In this document: positions 1 to 15,000 of the stretch, piece by piece
Layout of the letters: every line of letters begins with the position of its first letter
How positions within the stretch are numbered: position 1 is the stretch's first letter
From: Cokeromyces recurvatus
Lineage: Eukaryota > Mucoromycota > Mucoromycetes > Mucorales > Mucoraceae
Reading direction: 5' to 3'
DNA: 64,000 nucleotides
Assembly: GCF_025118155.1 (NCBI RefSeq)
Contig: NW_026251405.1
Location: 186,001 to 250,000, forward strand
Made by a program: the position numbers and the translations under genes
Notes under the pieces: generated by a model
Database searches by the model: none
The model's input: only the letters and a program-made list of their open reading frames with translations
Told to the model about the DNA's origin: nothing

Positions 1-3000
1 ATGATGAATAAAAAGATCCAACAAGATATTGAACGAAAACGAGAGCATGCACGTGTAGCTAGACAACACCGTCAAGAATTAGGCTTCACTGATGATGAAG
101 CCATCGCCGATGACGATTATTTTCATTCCCATTATGATAACTCAGATAATAATCACACTCTAGAAAATTTAGATAGTAATGACATTAAGACTATCCACTT
201 TGAAAATCTAATCACAGTTCCTATTGAAAAACAAGAAAATGGTACACTGTCCAAGGTAAAATCGCTTTATTATAAATGTATTTATATTCTTTTTAATAAT
301 TCTTTCTTTTTTTTATTTTAAAGCAAATTTGCTTTCATACTGTTGCTATTGGACCATGCATTGGGAAAGGAATAATTGGCGAGACATTTTCGGCTCAACC
401 ACTCAATTACGACTTGTTATCAAATAAAACTAACAACGGTAATGCTATCGATGATGTTGATGGTCTTATTTTACCAAGCTTGCTAGCTATAAAAAGAGTA
501 AATGTCACTGGATCTTATTATACAACCCAGGCAGGAAAAAAAAAACTTCAAGATGTTGAGAGAGAATTGGATCGTTTAAGAACTATTCAACATCCGCACA
601 TTTTAAATATATATGATGCTCGTTTGGATCGAGGTAAAGTGGATCGTAATTCTTGGACCTTATATGTGTTGATGGAATATGAGCAAGGCGGCAGTCTATA
701 TGATTTGTTAAAAAAATGTGGAGGTGGCTTAAGATTAGCTATGGTTCGAAAATATATGAAGCAATTGCTATGGGCATTAAATCACATACATCTGAATGGA
801 TTTATTTGCAAAGGTAAAATAGACACAATATAAGTTAGCAAATTTTGTAAATTTACATTTCTCTTCCTTTTTTATACAGACATTCGCTCAAATAGTATTT
901 TTTGCAGTAGTGATCAGTCTGTCAAATTAGCTGATATTAGTTATAATAAGCGTCTTCATGGTAAGAGGGGAAGGTTTTAAATAGATACACTATTTTATGT
1001 AGTAACCTTTTTTCTTTCTTTGTTAGATTTAAATAAATCCAATTTTCTGGTTGAAAATATGGATAGCAATGAGAATAGTCGAGGAGAACAACCCTCTGCT
1101 TGGTGTTCACCTGAATTACGCGAGCGTCCTGGTGTTTACGGTCGTAAAAATGATATATGGTGTCTTGGTGTTGTGTTTATTGAAATGCTTTGGGGTGTTG
1201 ATGTGACAAAAGAATTTGGCGATTTTGATGCATTTATGCGTACAGCTGCTTCCGAATTACCTATAATTGCAAATGATTTCGCTAAACGATTATTAGAGCC
1301 TGACCCAAAAAAGAGACCTACTGCAATCGATCTTATGAATGACCCATTCTTTATTGTCGATAATGAGGCCATGATTTCAGAGCAAGCTGCTTCTCCTGTT
1401 TTTTCTTCAAACGGTATTATATATATACATATATATATAATTTTCTTTTTCTTTTTTTTTTTTTTTTAATTGATATCATGTTTTTCTATAGTTGCTCCTC
1501 ATATTAATTCTGGAAAACTTATATCAAATCATGATAATAATTTAATGATCCTTCCCTCACCTGGGTCTCAGTTATTTGAGGCTTCAGTAGCTCCTCACTT
1601 CAACAGGCCCAAATCTCCTCTAGGTAATCGTACAACTAAGTCTCGTCCGCATATACATCATCATCATATGAGCTCATCAGAAGCATCTAATGCAGCTACT
1701 GTTATCAGTACATCAAGGTACAAAGCTGATTTTGAAGAAATCGAATTTTTAGGTAAAGGTGGCTTTGGAGAAGTCATCAAAGTTCGAAATCGATTGGATG
1801 GTCGATTGTATGCTATCAAAAAAATTCGATTAGATCCTCGTGATAGTGAAGATTTACGAAAGATTTTAAGAGAAGTTCATTCACTTTCAAGCCTACATCA
1901 TCAATATGTCGTGAGATACTTTGCTACATGGTTTGAGGATGAAGATGGCTCTAACTTTAGAGAAGACAGTGATGATGATAGTTTTATGGATGAATCGGAG
2001 TCTGATTATGATGAAGAAGAGGATGGCCATGTTAGTGCTTATAAGCGTCAATTTCATGATTTTTTATCAGTTGATAGAAGTAAAAGTCGAAGTTATTCTG
2101 CCATTCGCTTTGATGACGATGATGATGATGATGATGATGATGTTGACGACGACGATGACGATGAAGATGAAGAAGATGATACGAGTAGTGATGAAGATAA
2201 TGAGTTTATATCTTTTAGAGAAAATGCAGAAGATGACTCAAATGATTTTATTTCATTTACTCCTAATGATGCAGATTGTACTAGTGATGTTACTACAGAT
2301 ACTGCTTCTACAAAGAAACAGCAGTGCATGAAAAAGGCTTTCCAAAATAAAAAAAAATCAGAAGAAAAGAGTAATGAGAAGCGTGGACATTATCATCAAC
2401 AACGAACTCGTGTATTGTACATTCAAATGGAATACTGTGAAAAGAAGACTCTTCGAGATGTAATTGATGAAGGGATTGATGAACAAGAAGCATGGCGTTT
2501 ATTTCGTCAAATTCTTGAAGGTCTTGTACATATTCATTCTCAAGGCATGATTCATCGTGATCTAAAGCCTCCAAATATTTTTTTGGATTCAAATAATGAT
2601 GTTAAAATTGGTGATTTTGGTCTCGCAACTACAAATCAAACCTTGGTTGATAGTACTACCATTTCTCGTAACTCAAGTCATCGTATAAATGAGCGATATA
2701 ATATCAATCCTTCCTTAGTTCCTGAAAGTGCTTCTGCCAGTTATACTGGTTATTCAGCATCAAGTGCTCATATTGGTATAGATGAAAGTATGACTACAGG
2801 TGTAGGTACAACATTTTATGTTTCACCTGAAGTGATGCCTGACCCCAAGACGGGTGCAACATCTGGTATGCGTTATAATCAAAAAGTAGATATGTATTCC
2901 TTGGGAATCATCTTTTTCGAAATGTGTTATAAATTTGCAACTGGCATGCAACGTGTTGTTGTATTAAATGAACTTAGAAATGGGAAATTTCCTGATGATT

Positions 3001-5489
3001 TCCCGTCAAATTATGTTAGCCAGAAGCAAATTATTAAGCTACTTCTATCACCACAACCTAAAGATCGTCCTAATAGTTTTGAATTACTTCGTAGTGATCT
3101 TTTACCACCTAAACTGGAAGATGAATATATTAAGGAGTGTGTTCGTACGATTGCTAACCCTAATACACCCTATTATGATAAGTTGATGTCCGCTATGTTT
3201 TCTCAATCAGCTGACCGTCATAAAGATTTCACTTATGATTATCAAACAAGCATTGAAAGTCCCTTTGACCCCTTCAGTCATATTTTTTTCGATTGTATTC
3301 GAGAACAAATGGCAAAGGTTTTTAGACGTCATGGTGCTATTGATGTGTCAGCCCCCTTGCTGGTCCCAAAGAACGATCTTTATCAATGGAATTGGAAAAA
3401 TCCTGTCTATCTTATGGATTCGCAAGGTAATTTAAACCAGCTTCCCTATGATCAAACTGTGCCGTTTGCACGCTTTATTGCTCGCCAGAAAGGATTTCCT
3501 GAACTAAAACGATTCACATTTGATAAGGTCTATCGAGAAAATCCTAGTGGTGGACAACCTGAGTCCGTATTAGAAGCGGATTTTGATATTGTCCATAAGG
3601 AAACAACACCCATGGTACCAGATGCTGAGGTATTAAAAGTTGTTGAGGAAGTACTCGAAGAATTACCACCCTACAAGAAAAATGGTGGTTTTTATTTTAT
3701 AATCAATCATACAGATGTGACAGATATCATCTTGGATGCTTGCCGTGTCCCTCCTGATATTCGAAAGGGTGTTCTTGTTGCTCTTTCGAGCCTTGGTCGT
3801 GTTCCTTCTTTTGCAGCTGTTCGGAATGTTCTAAAGTTAAAATATCATTTGCAAAGAAGTGTGTTGGATGAGTTATCCATGTTTAATGTTTATGGTAAAA
3901 AAAAATGTAAAATGTATAAAAGATGAACTTTTTTTTTAATTTTATTCTTTATATAGGTGAATTAGAATCTATAGTAAAAAAAATTGAAGGTCTTTTGCCT
4001 AGTACCCATAGGTCAAAATTTAGAGATCATATAAGTGAATTACGAACCTTATTAGTAGTTAGCAAACATATCGGTATTCGTCATAAAATTATATTCCATC
4101 CACTTTTAGTGTAAATAATTTTTTTTTTTAGAATAAAAAAATATAAGCGAATAATTAACTTTCTTTTTTTTTCTAGATATAATAATCATTTCTATAAAAA
4201 TGGTTTGGTATTTGAAACTGTAGCTGATACGTTAGATTCGAAGCGTAAGGATGTCCTTGCTGTAGGTGGAAGGTAAATCTAATATAACCTATATTTATTC
4301 ACTTTATTAATTTTCATATTTTATTAGATATGATGTCCTTATTCAACAATTTGCCCACCCTAATGCATCAGCAAACCGTAAACTTCGTGCAGTTGGCGTA
4401 AATATTGCAATTCAAAAACTGATACGACATTTGGATATGCATCAATCGGAACAAGTAAAATACTTGATGAAAGCTAAAAACGAAAAGATGAGAAGTTTTG
4501 GTCTTTGGGCACCTAAAAAATGTGATGTTTATGTTGCAAGTTTTGGAAAGGTCTTGATCCAAGAACGTTTAGAGATTGTGCAAGAACTTTGGAAACATGG
4601 TATCCGTGCTGAATTTCAATATAATGATGACGATTATTTTACCCCTGAAGATCTTGTTTCTCTTTGTAAAAAGGCAAGCATTAATTGGATTGTGATTGTC
4701 AAACATAAAAATTCGGAAAGTAAGTCTACCTCTTTAAGTGATTCGACCACTGTTAAGGTAAAAGATGTGCTACGTCGAACTGAAACTGAGGTTAGCAAAT
4801 CAGATTTGTGTATGTGGCTGTCAACAGAAATCAATGAGCAAATGAGAGTGGATGCTGCAGCAAGAGTGAAAAGTAAACATGAATTGAAATCAAAAGATAC
4901 AACAGATTCAGGTAAAAAAGAAAAAAAAACTTGCTAAAAAATGTATCATTGACATAATGTGTGTGTATGTTTTTTTTTAATATTGTTGTAGTGCGAAATG
5001 ATCCCTTTTCTCATGATTTGTCTAAAGGCGAAGGATTAGATCAAAAAAAGATTACTTTTGATGTTAACATTATATTTAATGAAGGTCGTGGTAAAGAGCG
5101 TACTAAAATGAAACAGAAACATAAATCTGTTTTAACAGAAAAAGGTAAGATAACATTACATGTATTGAAAATTTAAATTTTTTACTTGATTGATTTATAT
5201 CATTTTTTTTCTAGCTATCAATCGACTTACACCTATTATGGATGAATTTAAGAAGGATGTACAGGTGATTGCACTTGATTTACCAAAAGAGCTCATCAAA
5301 TATATGACTGAGTATAACTTTTGGCAGGATGATGGATATAAAAGGCTCTTAGATCATGCTGGTATTAGTCAAAGAGATACCCTTAGTAGAGTTAGGCATG
5401 TAGTTCAAAAGCTTATTGATGCAAAGCATAAATGTGTATGGCTTTATTCCCATAGAGATGATTATGCTCTATTGTGTGTCTTGCCATAA
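1..5489 (+). CDS. GCN2: GCN2-type eIF2-alpha kinase, 5'-truncated by the window edge
   Basis: Integrated-stress-response kinase: by family knowledge it senses uncharged tRNA and phosphorylates eIF2-alpha. Ten exons splice in frame: 1-255, 324-813, 880-960, 1027-1413, 1492-3894, 3957-4110, 4177-4272, 4328-4911, 4992-5144, 5215-5489, giving a 1625-residue fragment. Order: a charged linker; a pseudokinase domain (about residues 85-420) whose HRD- and DFG-like sites are degenerate; the active kinase with a GKGGFGEV loop, AIKK lysine, HRDLKPPN (about 758) and DFG (about 778); a histidyl-tRNA-synthetase-like domain from about residue 995 (motifs YRENPSGGQPE and HPLLVYNN); and a C-terminal dimerisation/ribosome-binding region. 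Between N- and C-lobes lies a long acidic insert with an Asp run near 611-637, as in other GCN2 proteins. The N-terminal RWD domain is expected upstream of base 1. Stop is TAA at 5487-5489. Confidence 0.96.
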
Positions 5490-7220
5490 TGTATGTATAC
5501 GCGTATACATATCACATATATTTATATATTATTATTACTATTTCTATACAAGAACAGCAATGCCTATCATTACAATAAAACCTTAATATTTATATTTTAA
5601 TGACTCTTTAATATATGTACACTATACACGTACAAGAGAAATATTTTGTTTTAACAAATTGTCAAGTTCAATCAGGGCCAGACGAATCTATTTTTAAATC
5701 TTTCATTATTTTTTTTTTCGATTGATACAAAAAAATAATTGTATTTACTTCTTTATATATTAAGTTCTTAGAAACACAATATTGTGATTTTATTATGCTT
5801 TATATTTCAAAGAAATTGCATTGTTTGTATTTACCGAAAGAAATGGTACATATTTAGGAGCTTATTTTTATTATTATTATGAATGAAAAGTTTCGACTAA
5901 TACTGTTACTGTTGGTATATGCAGTAAGGAAGGCTATCGTGTCAAACAGCTATTAAACCTAAAGGTATTATTTGTGTCTTTCTTGATTAGTAGACAAAAA
6001 TAATCTCCAGTATTTCTTTCACAATTTGATATTATTCATAGGAGGAAAGAAGAGCTGACGATACAGCAAAATTTGGTTTTAAAATAGAATTGATGCTTTT
6101 AATTTATTCACTTTTCAAAACACGTGAAATGTATAAAGTAAATCAGTTGTACAAAAAAAATTTTTTTTGTTTAGATTGGCATTATTGATAAAATCAAATC
6201 ATCCTACAATGTAATGGTAATATCTTGGAATCTAAATCATCTCCAACTCTGATTATGTAATGAACAATAACACCATTTATTTATTTTTCCTGGTATTTTT
6301 TTTTTTTTTTTTTTTTTTGACTTTTAGCAAACTTATTAAGTCTAAAAGATATAAAACATGTTTTTTTATATAGACTCATTCTCTAGTTACTTTTCAAACA
6401 CTATAGTTAAACATTAAATAAATGCTTCAAAGTAACAGGAAAAATGAATATTATTTACCTTTGATATTTTCATAAATGATTCATTACTTGTTTTTGAAGA
6501 ACTATAACTGTTTGATTAGATCAAAATGTATGATAAAAGGAAAAGAGTTTTATGTCCTTCTCTCTATGCGATATCATTTACTTTATCAGCTATATAAACA
6601 GCTAAGTTGTCAATTATCAGACAAAATCATTTGTTTCTAAAAGCTGGTTTCTTTTTTCTCTTCTAAGATTACATCTTGTAAACAAAATAACACAAGTTAT
6701 AAAATATGGAAGTCATCTTCAACAGAATTTGAGATTACTTATTGGTAGCCATATACCTGCCTCTTAGATTTTTTTTTCTTACCCTGTATTTTCATTGGTG
6801 TTACAGCTATTGAAAAAAAGCAAAAAAAACTAAATTAAGGAATTAAAATATAGGTTAGACAAAGCTCTTGTATTACAATTATTGCATATGGCATATTATT
6901 TCCGAAGGACTACTGTCTGTGTTAGTTTATTACTTGCCAAAAAAAACAAAACAAATAGCTCTATTAGTACAAATTACCTAATACAAACTTATAAATAACC
7001 TTCTGTATTCTCTTAAACGATTTTTGTTGTTAATAAAACTATTCAAAGCTTTTGTGTACTTGGTTTGTCTACATTACCTTTATTTTATTTTTACTAATAA
7101 TTTTCACTTTACAAATAAGATTTTCTTTACAAATTTTCTTGACATTCATATCCAGTACATGGCCTGATATCTGTAGCTAAATTAGCAAATGCTATTTGGG
7201 TAATTGTACATCAAGTCATG

Positions 7221-7251
<31 letters not shown>

Positions 7252-7961
7252 TGCCTTACTGCTATATATAATTCCTTCTAATTCTTCTCTTAGGTGTTTC
7301 TTGCTGATTTATATAAAATTTACAAACATACTTTAATTCAAGCACCTTTTCCTTTAAAGACTTTACCAGATCCTGCTTTTCTTCTTCTTTGACTTCCTCG
7401 TCCTTCTATATTTATTATCGTTCGTTAATTTAAACTGGTTGAGAGACTATGCTCAATTCTTCTATCATCTCTTTATTGTATCTCATAGCAGTACTTGTAT
7501 TTTCTACTGTTCAGATATTTTAATATAAGTTTATATAAACCTCATTATTTAGTATTCCTTTTAATGTAAGTCTACAAAAATCATAAATTTTAGATAAAAA
7601 TAAAGTCTGATCTGCGTTTAGAGTTATTATCAGTAAGCATAGCGTATTATGATCTTGTATTTTAAGTTACTTCAAACTGTAATTTTAAAAATAGTATACT
7701 ACTTTAATATATCACTATAGCTTGACATAATACAAAACTGTTATTTGAGAATTCACCAAGCCATAAAAAAAACAACAAATACACACCTATTTTGATTCCG
7801 AAAATTGGCACCTATGGCAATGCATGTTACACTAACGAGGCTCTCTTTTTTTTTTCCAATTAAGATGAATGTTCTAGCCTTCCAACTTTACAGACAGTTT
7901 TCTTTCTTTTTCATATTTTATTTATTTATTTGTTTATTTATTTATTTTTTTGATACAAAGC
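5490..7961. other. AT-rich intergenic region, no gene seen
   Basis: About 2.5 kb between the GCN2 stop and the start chosen for M13 peptidase A. Stop codons are dense in all frames and I recognise no protein similarity. It holds an A29 run at 7221-7249 and T-rich tracts. The last 80 bases before 7962 are T-rich, which is common for leaders in this window. Confidence 0.6.
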
Positions 7962-10744
7962 ATGTCGCCAATAAAGTTAAGCTTAATTGAAGGCACACAT
8001 ATTTCTTCGCTAAATAATCAAATATGCTTTACCAACGACTGTATTAATGCAGCTGCAAACTTATTACATTCATTAGATATGAACATTGATCCCTGTTCTG
8101 ATTTTTATCAATTTACTTGTAAAATTGAAATATGACTTTATATATAAAAAAATATATAAATAAATATATATATACCTTATATTTATTATAGGTGGTAATT
8201 GGATTAAAGATACTATAATTCCTGAAGAATTGGCAGGTAAATCCCTTACAAGAATAAATAATATATAAATGAATAAATAAATAAATAAATAAAAAACGAT
8301 ATAATACATAGGATTTGGTATATTAGAAGTAGAGTCAATGAAGCATAGAGAACGATTAAGAACAATATTTGATGGAACCTATGAAACTCTTTTACGCTCA
8401 ACGTTATCTTTATCCAGTTTTCAAGTGACAACAAAGAAAAACATAGATATTGACAAAGCTAATTTCAAAGTCTTAAAAAATTATTATACGTCATGTATCG
8501 AGATTAATGATGCAGATAATGTACTTAATTTGGCAACCTTCTATAAGGATTTAAATAAGCTGCAATTGGAAATAACTGAACTAGAGAATAGAAATATTTC
8601 ATTCCAAATTAATGACAAACTATTTGATATCATTAGTTATCCAAAATCGGAAGAAAGTATGATTATAGAAGTAGGAGGGCTCTTTTCAATTGAGATATAT
8701 CATAATGATAATAATAGAAAAGAAATGGGAATTGCCATTTTTCCACCGTCTGAATTAGATAATATTAATATAGCACCACTGGAAGACCTAAGTTCAGAAT
8801 TACTCTATAATTTAGTTTCTTCTCTATTTAGTGCAAACAATTTTACAGACAGAGATCGAACAAGGAATTCACTCTTGGAAGACATAGGTTTAAAGACTTT
8901 ATCAAACTTCGATATTTATTCAATAGTAGATAATGCTGTTTCTGCACAAATCGAATTATTGAAATTCAGTAAATCATCGTAAGTTCTACTTGGTTGATTT
9001 GATTGTAAAATACTAAGCATTTCAGGTATAGATTTGTTGGAGATTTTAGTAAAGTTTACTCAGTAGATGATGCAGTTACATTGTTTCCGTTTATAGACTG
9101 GAAGTCAATATTGAAATCAAATATACCTCAAAATCATGATTTATCCAATTTGAAGATAAATATTAACAATATCAATTATTTCAACAAGCTTCAGTATTTT
9201 GCAAACATTAATGATCCATCACGTTTCATATATAGAGACGGAATAATAGACTTTATCATCATTCATAAAATAGTTCAAGATGCATCAAAATTAGATAAAG
9301 AAATGCGTGATCTTATGCCAGATACACCTTATCAGACAAGGTCAAGTTTATGTATAGATAAAACATTAGATAATTTTGGACTTGTAGCAGGTCGGTTTTA
9401 TTCTATGATTACATTTGATGGAGAATCTGATCGGTTAAAGTTAGAAGAAATAGCAAATACAATTAAAAAGTCTCTGAGGGATCGTATCGAGAATGCTAGT
9501 TGGTTAGATATCTCGACTAGAAAAGCTGCTATTAAGAAGGTATATAGTATTCAAATATATAGAATCATACATATTCTAAAATGAACAAAAAAAAAAGTTG
9601 AATACAATGAGTACTTCTATCGGTTATAGTCTATCTTTTCCTGATGAACGTTCACCACTCGATATTCATTTTTATTTAAATGGACTTGAAACAACTACTG
9701 ATAATTTTTATGAAAATGAAATGTCTGTTATTAAATGGATTTTACAAACTTATTGGGGCACGTTAGGAAGATCAATAAATGCTGGTGAATGGCTTGGTAT
9801 TATAAGTCCACAAGTATTAAATGCGTTTAATTTATTATCTAGAAATAGTGTAAGTGTACGAATATTTTATCTTTTCACTTATATTTATGGTACATAATTT
9901 ATAATAGGTATTTGTGAGCGCTGCATTTGCTCAAAAGCCAAATTATGATAAACATTATCCAGATTATTTTAATTATGGGGGTATCGGACAAACTTTTGGA
10001 CATGAGTTTTCTGTAAGATGCTAGACATGTAATATATATATTATCTAATACGTACTTGAATGTGTCTGTGTATAGCATGGATTTGATGACTTTGGTTCAG
10101 AATATGATGAATTTGGCATTGAAAACAATTGGTGGTCTGAAGAAACAAAGCTTAAATACAACGAAAAGGTACAATGTTTCATTGAACAGTACTCAAAAGC
10201 CACTATTACAGATGAAAATGGGGAAGAGTATTCTATTGATGGTTATGTATGTATATATATATATATATTTTATTTTCATTATAAATTTTACAACTCTTCT
10301 ATTTTATTATATATGTTTATTTAGTTAACATTAGGAGAAAATATAGCAGATATTGAGGGCTTATCTGCAGCTTATGATGCTTATTTAAATTTAAAACGTA
10401 GTGGAAAAGGCTATAATCCTATACTTCCTGGTCTTCATAATTATTCACCTGAGGCTCTTTTTTTCATTAATGCTGCTCGTTCATTTTGTTCAAAGCCTTT
10501 ACCTGGGACAGTGAAAGACTCGGTAAGTCTTGTTAATATTTTATTTCAATATATGCATGTATATATCGATATGATCTTGTATAGACTTTAAACTTTTCAT
10601 TATATATAGCTCACTGATGAACATGCACCGGACTCTATTCGAGCAAATAAAGTCTTTCAAAATAATGAAGATTTTGCCAAAGTATTTAATTGCCCTATAG
10701 GAAGCAAAATGAATCCTAAAGCTGAGAAATGTAAAATATGGTAG
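7962..10744 (+). CDS. M13 family zinc metallopeptidase A (neprilysin/ECE-like)
   Basis: Zinc endopeptidase of the neprilysin family, normally an ectoenzyme that cuts small peptides. Nine exons: 7962-8118, 8192-8236, 8312-8978, 9026-9539, 9598-9849, 9908-10012, 10076-10246, 10325-10522, 10610-10744; 747 aa, in frame throughout. Visible: the N-terminal family signature with paired Cys and NIDPCSDFYQFTCGNW; the zinc motif HEFSH, with the intron between HEFS and H (about 577-581); the third-ligand motif ENIAD (about 642-646); and the ending CKIW typical of the family. Where most M13 enzymes, including copy B here, have a NAYY-like substrate-binding motif, this one has NAFN followed by a divergent stretch (LLSRNSVFVSAAFAQ), so specificity may differ. 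No signal anchor lies in frame after the chosen Met. An upstream exon encoding one may be missing, so the N-terminus is uncertain. Confidence 0.9.
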
Positions 10745-12065
10745 ATTTGCATACACATAGTGTTTTTTTGTTGCTGTTGTTACTGTATTATAATAATTCT
10801 TTCTATCAACAAGAAATAAATACATCTATTTCTCTTGTGTAAGTTTGCACTATTAAAACAAATCAAGGAATTTTTAAATAATCAGTTCATTTTTTATAAG
10901 AAGCATTCATTGAAACTTTGTGAGATTTTTTAGAATATAGTTTTCCAACTTGGATACCCCTGGAAAATTTATAAATATTAAGTTTTTTTTTGAATTGAAA
11001 TTGTGTAAAACCTACTCAAGTCCATAAAAATCCTGAGGCTTTTCATTTTATATAACTTGTCAAAATAATATACATTATCAATGATTTAAATATTTAAATG
11101 TAACAAGCATACGTAAATAAATAAGCTTGATATAAAAGAATATATTTTGTTTGGGAGAAAAGGATGTACTTGTAATTTCATTTATTGTTTTTAGGTACAA
11201 TATATACAAACATAAAGAAGGTGTGATCAATCTAAATGTCTATTAATGGTTACTATTTTTATACTCCGTATTACATAATTTTGATAAGGGTAGACACTAC
11301 ATGAATAGCAATCTTGATTAGCCCTTTTCATCATAAAAATATGAGAATGAAGCAGCAAAATCACTACCAAACGATTCAGAATATTTGATTTAATGGGGTT
11401 TATCGACTTTATTTAGAATGTTGGATCTACTCATTTTTCCTTGCATTTGAGATGGGTCAATGAAGTTAATTTTAATTTGAAATTTGCTCATTTCACACTT
11501 TTGCACATCTTGCGTCAATTCGCTAGTTTAAAGAGGTAGTAATATTGTTTAACACATATTCAATATTTTTCTATTCTTAAAATTATATGTCATATAGTAG
11601 AAACCCGTACTAATTTACATTATTTTTTTTTCTAGTTACTTGGGCCTAGTTTTAAAGGCAAAAGTTTTAAAGATGTTTGCTCAAAAATTTAGAATTTTTT
11701 TTTTCTGTCAAAGTAAGCATGAATTATGCGAATTGTGTATATTATCTAAAATCAAAATGATAGAGGAGCTTTAGAATCCCACAATTGTATAGCATTTCCT
11801 AATATGCTTTGACATATTACTTACAAAAAAAATTAACATACATAGATTTAATCTTTAATATGTATAGTATAAGTTATGTATGTTGCATTTATTAATATTA
11901 TTATTATACTATAAGTTTTAAATATTATGTATATATCATTAAGTATATAAATATTCATGTGTAAATTGAGCATATTCATGTTATCATGTCTTTTTTTCTC
12001 TCTCTCTTTCTCTTTCTCTTTGATTAAAATTAAGGTGTATAAAGTAACTTTTTTTTTTTCATAGT
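10745..12065. other. Convergent intergenic region, no gene seen
   Basis: About 1.3 kb between the 3' ends of M13 peptidase A (+) and neurofibromin (-). It should contain both 3' UTRs. AT-rich with a pyrimidine (CT) tract at about 11990-12020. No recognisable coding or RNA gene. Confidence 0.6.
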
Positions 12066-15000
12066 CTATGCAATAACTAGTTCAATAATTTCACTTGCAA
12101 GTTTTGCATTTTGCAATGTGTTTATTGAAGTCGCTCCAAAAGTAGGATCACCAAGTGCAGAAAACCCTACTCGTTCTAACAATACTTTTTGGCTAGGATT
12201 GGCTTTTCTAGATACGTCACTAAATGCAGGATTTGAACAAGCAATTAAAAGAATTGTCTTTACTGATTCAATAATAGGTTGGCATGTGCTACTTAGTACG
12301 ATTTGATTCATTTTAGGCAAAAGTGCATCATATCTGTGTAATAATAATAAAAAATAACATATAAGTAGGCGATTTAATATGTAGGAAGTAGATAATTAGA
12401 ACTTACACCACAGAAAATACTTCAGGCATTGAGTTAGCCGCTTCAGCTAGCAAACCATATAAAAAGAGTTTTTCATTATTATTTTCGACCATTTGTAACT
12501 GTGTAGCTAACATTGAAGTAAGTAAAAGAGCAGTTGTCTCGTCGTTAATGTCAAGTTTATCAAATACACCTTCATAAAATGGTTTGAGATTGCCAGAATC
12601 ATCTTCTTCGTCATCATCACTAACATCAAAATCAGAATCTGCTACACCTGTTAACCGTAAAACTTCTTTGAGAGTTTCATTTTTAGCTGCAAGAGGTAGT
12701 AGTCCGGCTAAATACCCAAGTGTTTGAGAATCAATTGAATTTAAATTATTAGCATGTTTACATTCAATATCTAAAAATGTAGTTAACCCCTGAAAGATAA
12801 TTTCTCTAGCGTTGTTATAACGAAGTCCTTTCAAGAAAATACAAGAAATAGCAAATGAAAAATGTGATTCGAAATTGATACCACATAATTCATCCAACTT
12901 TTTAGCGATATCAGCCATTGGTTCACGAGCAGCAAGAAGAATATCAACAATACGTTCGCCAGTAAAATATTCATCAGCATCTAAAGCTCGTAAAATAGAT
13001 AGCAATAAGCCAATAGCCATAGAGAATATGGATCCATTATTAATTTCTACTAAAGCAATAGCAATCCAAAATAACGGTAAAAGATAACGAGAATCTGGTG
13101 GTAAACTTTCTACAATATTCTTAAGGCACATCATAATACTTAAAACTAGATTAGGATCAGATTCGTTGAAAATAGCTAATGCACCTCTTAAAGCCACTAA
13201 TATTTGATAAAGTAAATCATCATCTACTTCTTCTTTTCCTAAACATCCTAGAGCAACAAAGGCTTGTGGCTGTATAGCAGGGTTAAACTGAAAAGCAGTG
13301 CTGGCAACTAGACTCATCCATCGAGCTCTCCAAGCATTAGCCATATCTTTTTTTTTTAAAAAAAATAAATAAATGAAATAAATATTATAATAATCAACGT
13401 TTATATACATACCAGCTGATGGTGCACCATAGGTAATCACTTCTAGCAAATTATTAACTATAGCTTCTAAAGCAATTAATGGAATAGGTTCTAAATTATC
13501 TGATAATGTTTCCGATGATATGGTAAAAGCATTTGTATGTGGTTTAAATAAACCAAATAAAAGACGATATTTTGTATCAGAAATTTCACTGAGAATTAAT
13601 TGCAATTTTTTGACATTGGCTTCCTGGATTGGCATAGTTGTACACAAAGATTGGATAATATTAACAACGAGTCCATGAACAGAAGCACGAATGATAGTTG
13701 GACCAACACCGACAACTAGCGAAATAACATAAAATATTTCAGGAACAGAACTCTTAACGGGGCCCCGGTTATTGAAAGAAAGCATTAATACAAAACGAAT
13801 TAGAATAGCAATCTCATTCCAAATCCAGTGGTCTGTTAAAGATTTAGACGGCTTGAAGGATGTCTTTTGTAAAACTTTTCGTAAGCGAGTAATTACTTTT
13901 CCCTTAACAGTAATATTTGAGAGAGTCACAAATGTATCTGCCATAGCTTCTGCTTGAGGTGAACCAACTCCATGCTCAATTGAAAATTGAATAAACGAAT
14001 CCAATACGATGTTTAAAATATCATCAATTTGTCCAATAGTCTTCCAAACTTTAGCTTGAACTAATTTGTACATCTACAGTATATAAAATAAAATAAAATA
14101 AATACATATATATAAAATTTTAGTTACCTATATAACTACACTTACATCAGTTCGAGCAACTGTCAAATCAATTAAATTACGTAAAACTTCTTTTGTCTTT
14201 GTAATATCATTATCATTTTTTGTACCCATATTTTTACAGAATTTAGAAAGATTTGGAAGCCAAGGTGCCATATAATCTAGACAAAGATAACGTAACGGTT
14301 CACTTGATTTTTGAAATCCTATAAAGCATTCACTCAGAAACTCTAAAGTTAAACTCTGTTGATTTCGAGCAATTTTTTCGCTGATATTAACAACAAACAT
14401 AGTGCTGTTAGCAGGCAAACATAAATCTCTGGCATCTAGAAGTTGATTACCGACTTCAAAATGGAAAGTAATACTCAAAGCGTATAAAAGATTATAGGCT
14501 GCAAGTCTAAGACTAGGATCATTACTACCAATATTAAGTAGCGCCATATTAAGTAATCTTCCTGGTACATCATTAGGACGAATCGTTCTCTCTGAGATAT
14601 TACTTGGTTTTGTCATTTCAAGCCTTCTTTTATTGTGTCGAATTGTCTACAAAAAAAAACAAAATAATTACTCATTTTTCTATATATATATTTGTTTTTA
14701 CCTTTTGATATGTAGTTTATATTTACTTACATTGATAATAATTTCACGCTTTAAAGATGAGAATATATGATGTGTATTTCCTTTATTGTATTTAAAGTGA
14801 AATTCGTATGCATTCTCTTGACTACGTGAGTTGTTTATCATTGTCAAGTCTTCAATATCAGCAATTGCGTAAACATCATTGATAATTGTAGAGACACCAT
14901 AAAGGAATTCTTGTTTACGTACTGTCATCACTTGAATATATAAAGAATTAACCTTGATTGTAATTGGGATATTCATTTTATATTGAGAAAGCTTGTTAAC

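Noticed and set aside
7805..7990. Hydrophobic open frame as the membrane anchor of M13 peptidase A
   Set aside because: It is out of frame with the conserved coding sequence, and the in-frame alternative has no Met. It is probably T-rich leader.
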